From Gemmatimonadota bacterium (GTDB lineage: Bacteria > Latescibacterota > UBA2968 > UBA8231): a stretch of 6,658 nt of DNA. The notes beneath the pieces were generated by a model, which was not told where the DNA came from, did no database searches, and saw only the letters and a list, made by a program, of their open reading frames with translations. The stretch's first letter is position 1. The number at the start of each line of letters is the position of its first letter. This document shows, piece by piece, positions 6,116 through 6,658 of the stretch. Location: assembly GCA_009845645.1 (NCBI GenBank), contig VXZF01000683.1, forward strand, positions 1-6,658. Reading direction: 5' to 3'. Both the position numbers and the translations under genes were made by a program.

Positions 6116-6658
6116 TCAAATTTTATTCTTCTCGATGTAATCCCAGTTGATATTCATCCCCAGTCCGGGCCGTTGGGGCACGTGGACAAAACCCTGATCG
6201 TCCATCAACTCGCCGTGCTCGTGCAGCCAAGGGGCGGGTTGGTCGAAGTCGATGAAGGGGTGCAACAGGCCGCGTTCGTAGAATTCGCCGTTGTGCATGG
6301 CGCATAGGGCGTGCAGATTGCCAGGACCGCCGCCGTGGATTTCGCAGCGCATGCCAAACGACTCGCACAGATGCACGGTTTTCATCAAGGGGGTGAGGCC
6401 GCCCACGTCGGCCACGCCGCAGCGGCTGATGTCGCAGGCACCGGCTTTGATCCACTCGGCGCGCACGTACATTTTGCCCTCACAGGTCTCAGGGCCGCAA
6501 ATCGGCAAGCTGGTCTGTTCGCACAGCCAGATGTAGGACGACATGCTGTGTTCGTCCATGGGTTCTTCCATCCAGTAATAGTCGAGCTTTTCCAGTTCTT
6601 TGGCTAGGAATAGGGCGGCTTCGCGGTCGTAGTAGTGGTAGGGGTCGAGCATACAGGG
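6116..6658 (-). CDS. Mandelate racemase/muconate lactonizing-type enolase superfamily enzyme, C-terminal part
   Basis: This is the C-terminal half of an enolase-superfamily enzyme; the frame is open to the window edge and the ATG at 6652 is internal. Family members are usually about 370-400 residues, so roughly 200 are missing: the capping domain and the start of the barrel with its catalytic lysine motif. Numbering from the Met encoded at 6652, the magnesium ligands are Asp3 (MLDP), Glu29 in WMEEP and Glu55 in GPET. His106 in EIHGGG fits the histidine base found in the mandelate racemase group. ADVGGLTP (81-88) is the typical late-barrel segment. Such enzymes abstract a proton alpha to a carboxylate, giving racemisation, or dehydration of sugar acids; the dehydratase or racemase type cannot be settled from this fragment. 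It is read before the serine hydrolase, with a 35-bp gap. Confidence 0.85.
   Translation of the reverse strand, partial: PCMLDPYHYYDREAALFLAKELEKLDYYWMEEPMDEHSMSSYIWLCEQTSLPICGPETCEGKMYVRAEWIKAGACDISRCGVADVGGLTPLMKTVHLCESFGMRCEIHGGGPGNLHALCAMHNGEFYERGLLHPFIDFDQPAPWLHEHGELMDDQGFVHVPQRPGLGMNINWDYIEKNKI

Noticed and set aside
5589..6140. A 183-codon plus-strand frame opposite the serine hydrolase
   Set aside because: It is the antisense shadow of a gene with SxxK and other family motifs, has no recognisable domain and runs across the gene junction.

Overview
The window is GC-rich, tightly packed bacterial chromosomal DNA. It shows bacterial signals: Shine-Dalgarno sites, GTG and TTG starts, and a 4-base stop/start overlap. 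The gene mix (two ceramidase-fold metallohydrolases, a beta-lactamase-fold serine hydrolase and a mandelate-racemase-type enolase enzyme) resembles uncultured heterotrophs such as Latescibacterota, Poribacteria or Planctomycetota. That placement is an impression from family content, not a demonstrated assignment. I see no phage, IS element, CRISPR array, tRNA, rRNA or defence gene.

Layout. Positions 1-106 are a leader with no certain gene. Positions 107-5014 hold four plus-strand genes that look like one operon: two diverged neutral-ceramidase-like proteins (107-1393 and 1418-2737), a protein built from two SIS-like halves (2734-3933, starting with GTG inside the previous stop) and a protein with two GNAT-like halves (3941-5014). 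The gaps are 24 bp, a 4-bp overlap, and 7 bp. A 40-bp convergent junction (5015-5054) separates them from two minus-strand genes, read from right to left: the C-terminal part of an enolase-superfamily enzyme (6658-6116, running off the window) and a beta-lactamase-fold serine hydrolase (6080-5055, probably starting at TTG).

How the genes may work together. Both ceramidase-like proteins keep the residues that correspond to the zinc ligands (His, His, Glu, Tyr), but the ceramidase GDVSPN motif has become GNVTAG in one and GNINPH in the other, so neither has the known serine nucleophile. None of the genes has an evident signal peptide, so the products are probably cytoplasmic. The plus-strand set combines hydrolase-like, phosphosugar-binding-like and acyltransferase-like proteins and could be a small uncharacterised module for an amide- or sugar-containing compound. 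The minus-strand pair could process a hydroxy acid or sugar acid. Both pathway ideas are inference. The most interesting content is the four-gene plus-strand cluster; nothing here amounts to a clear new system.
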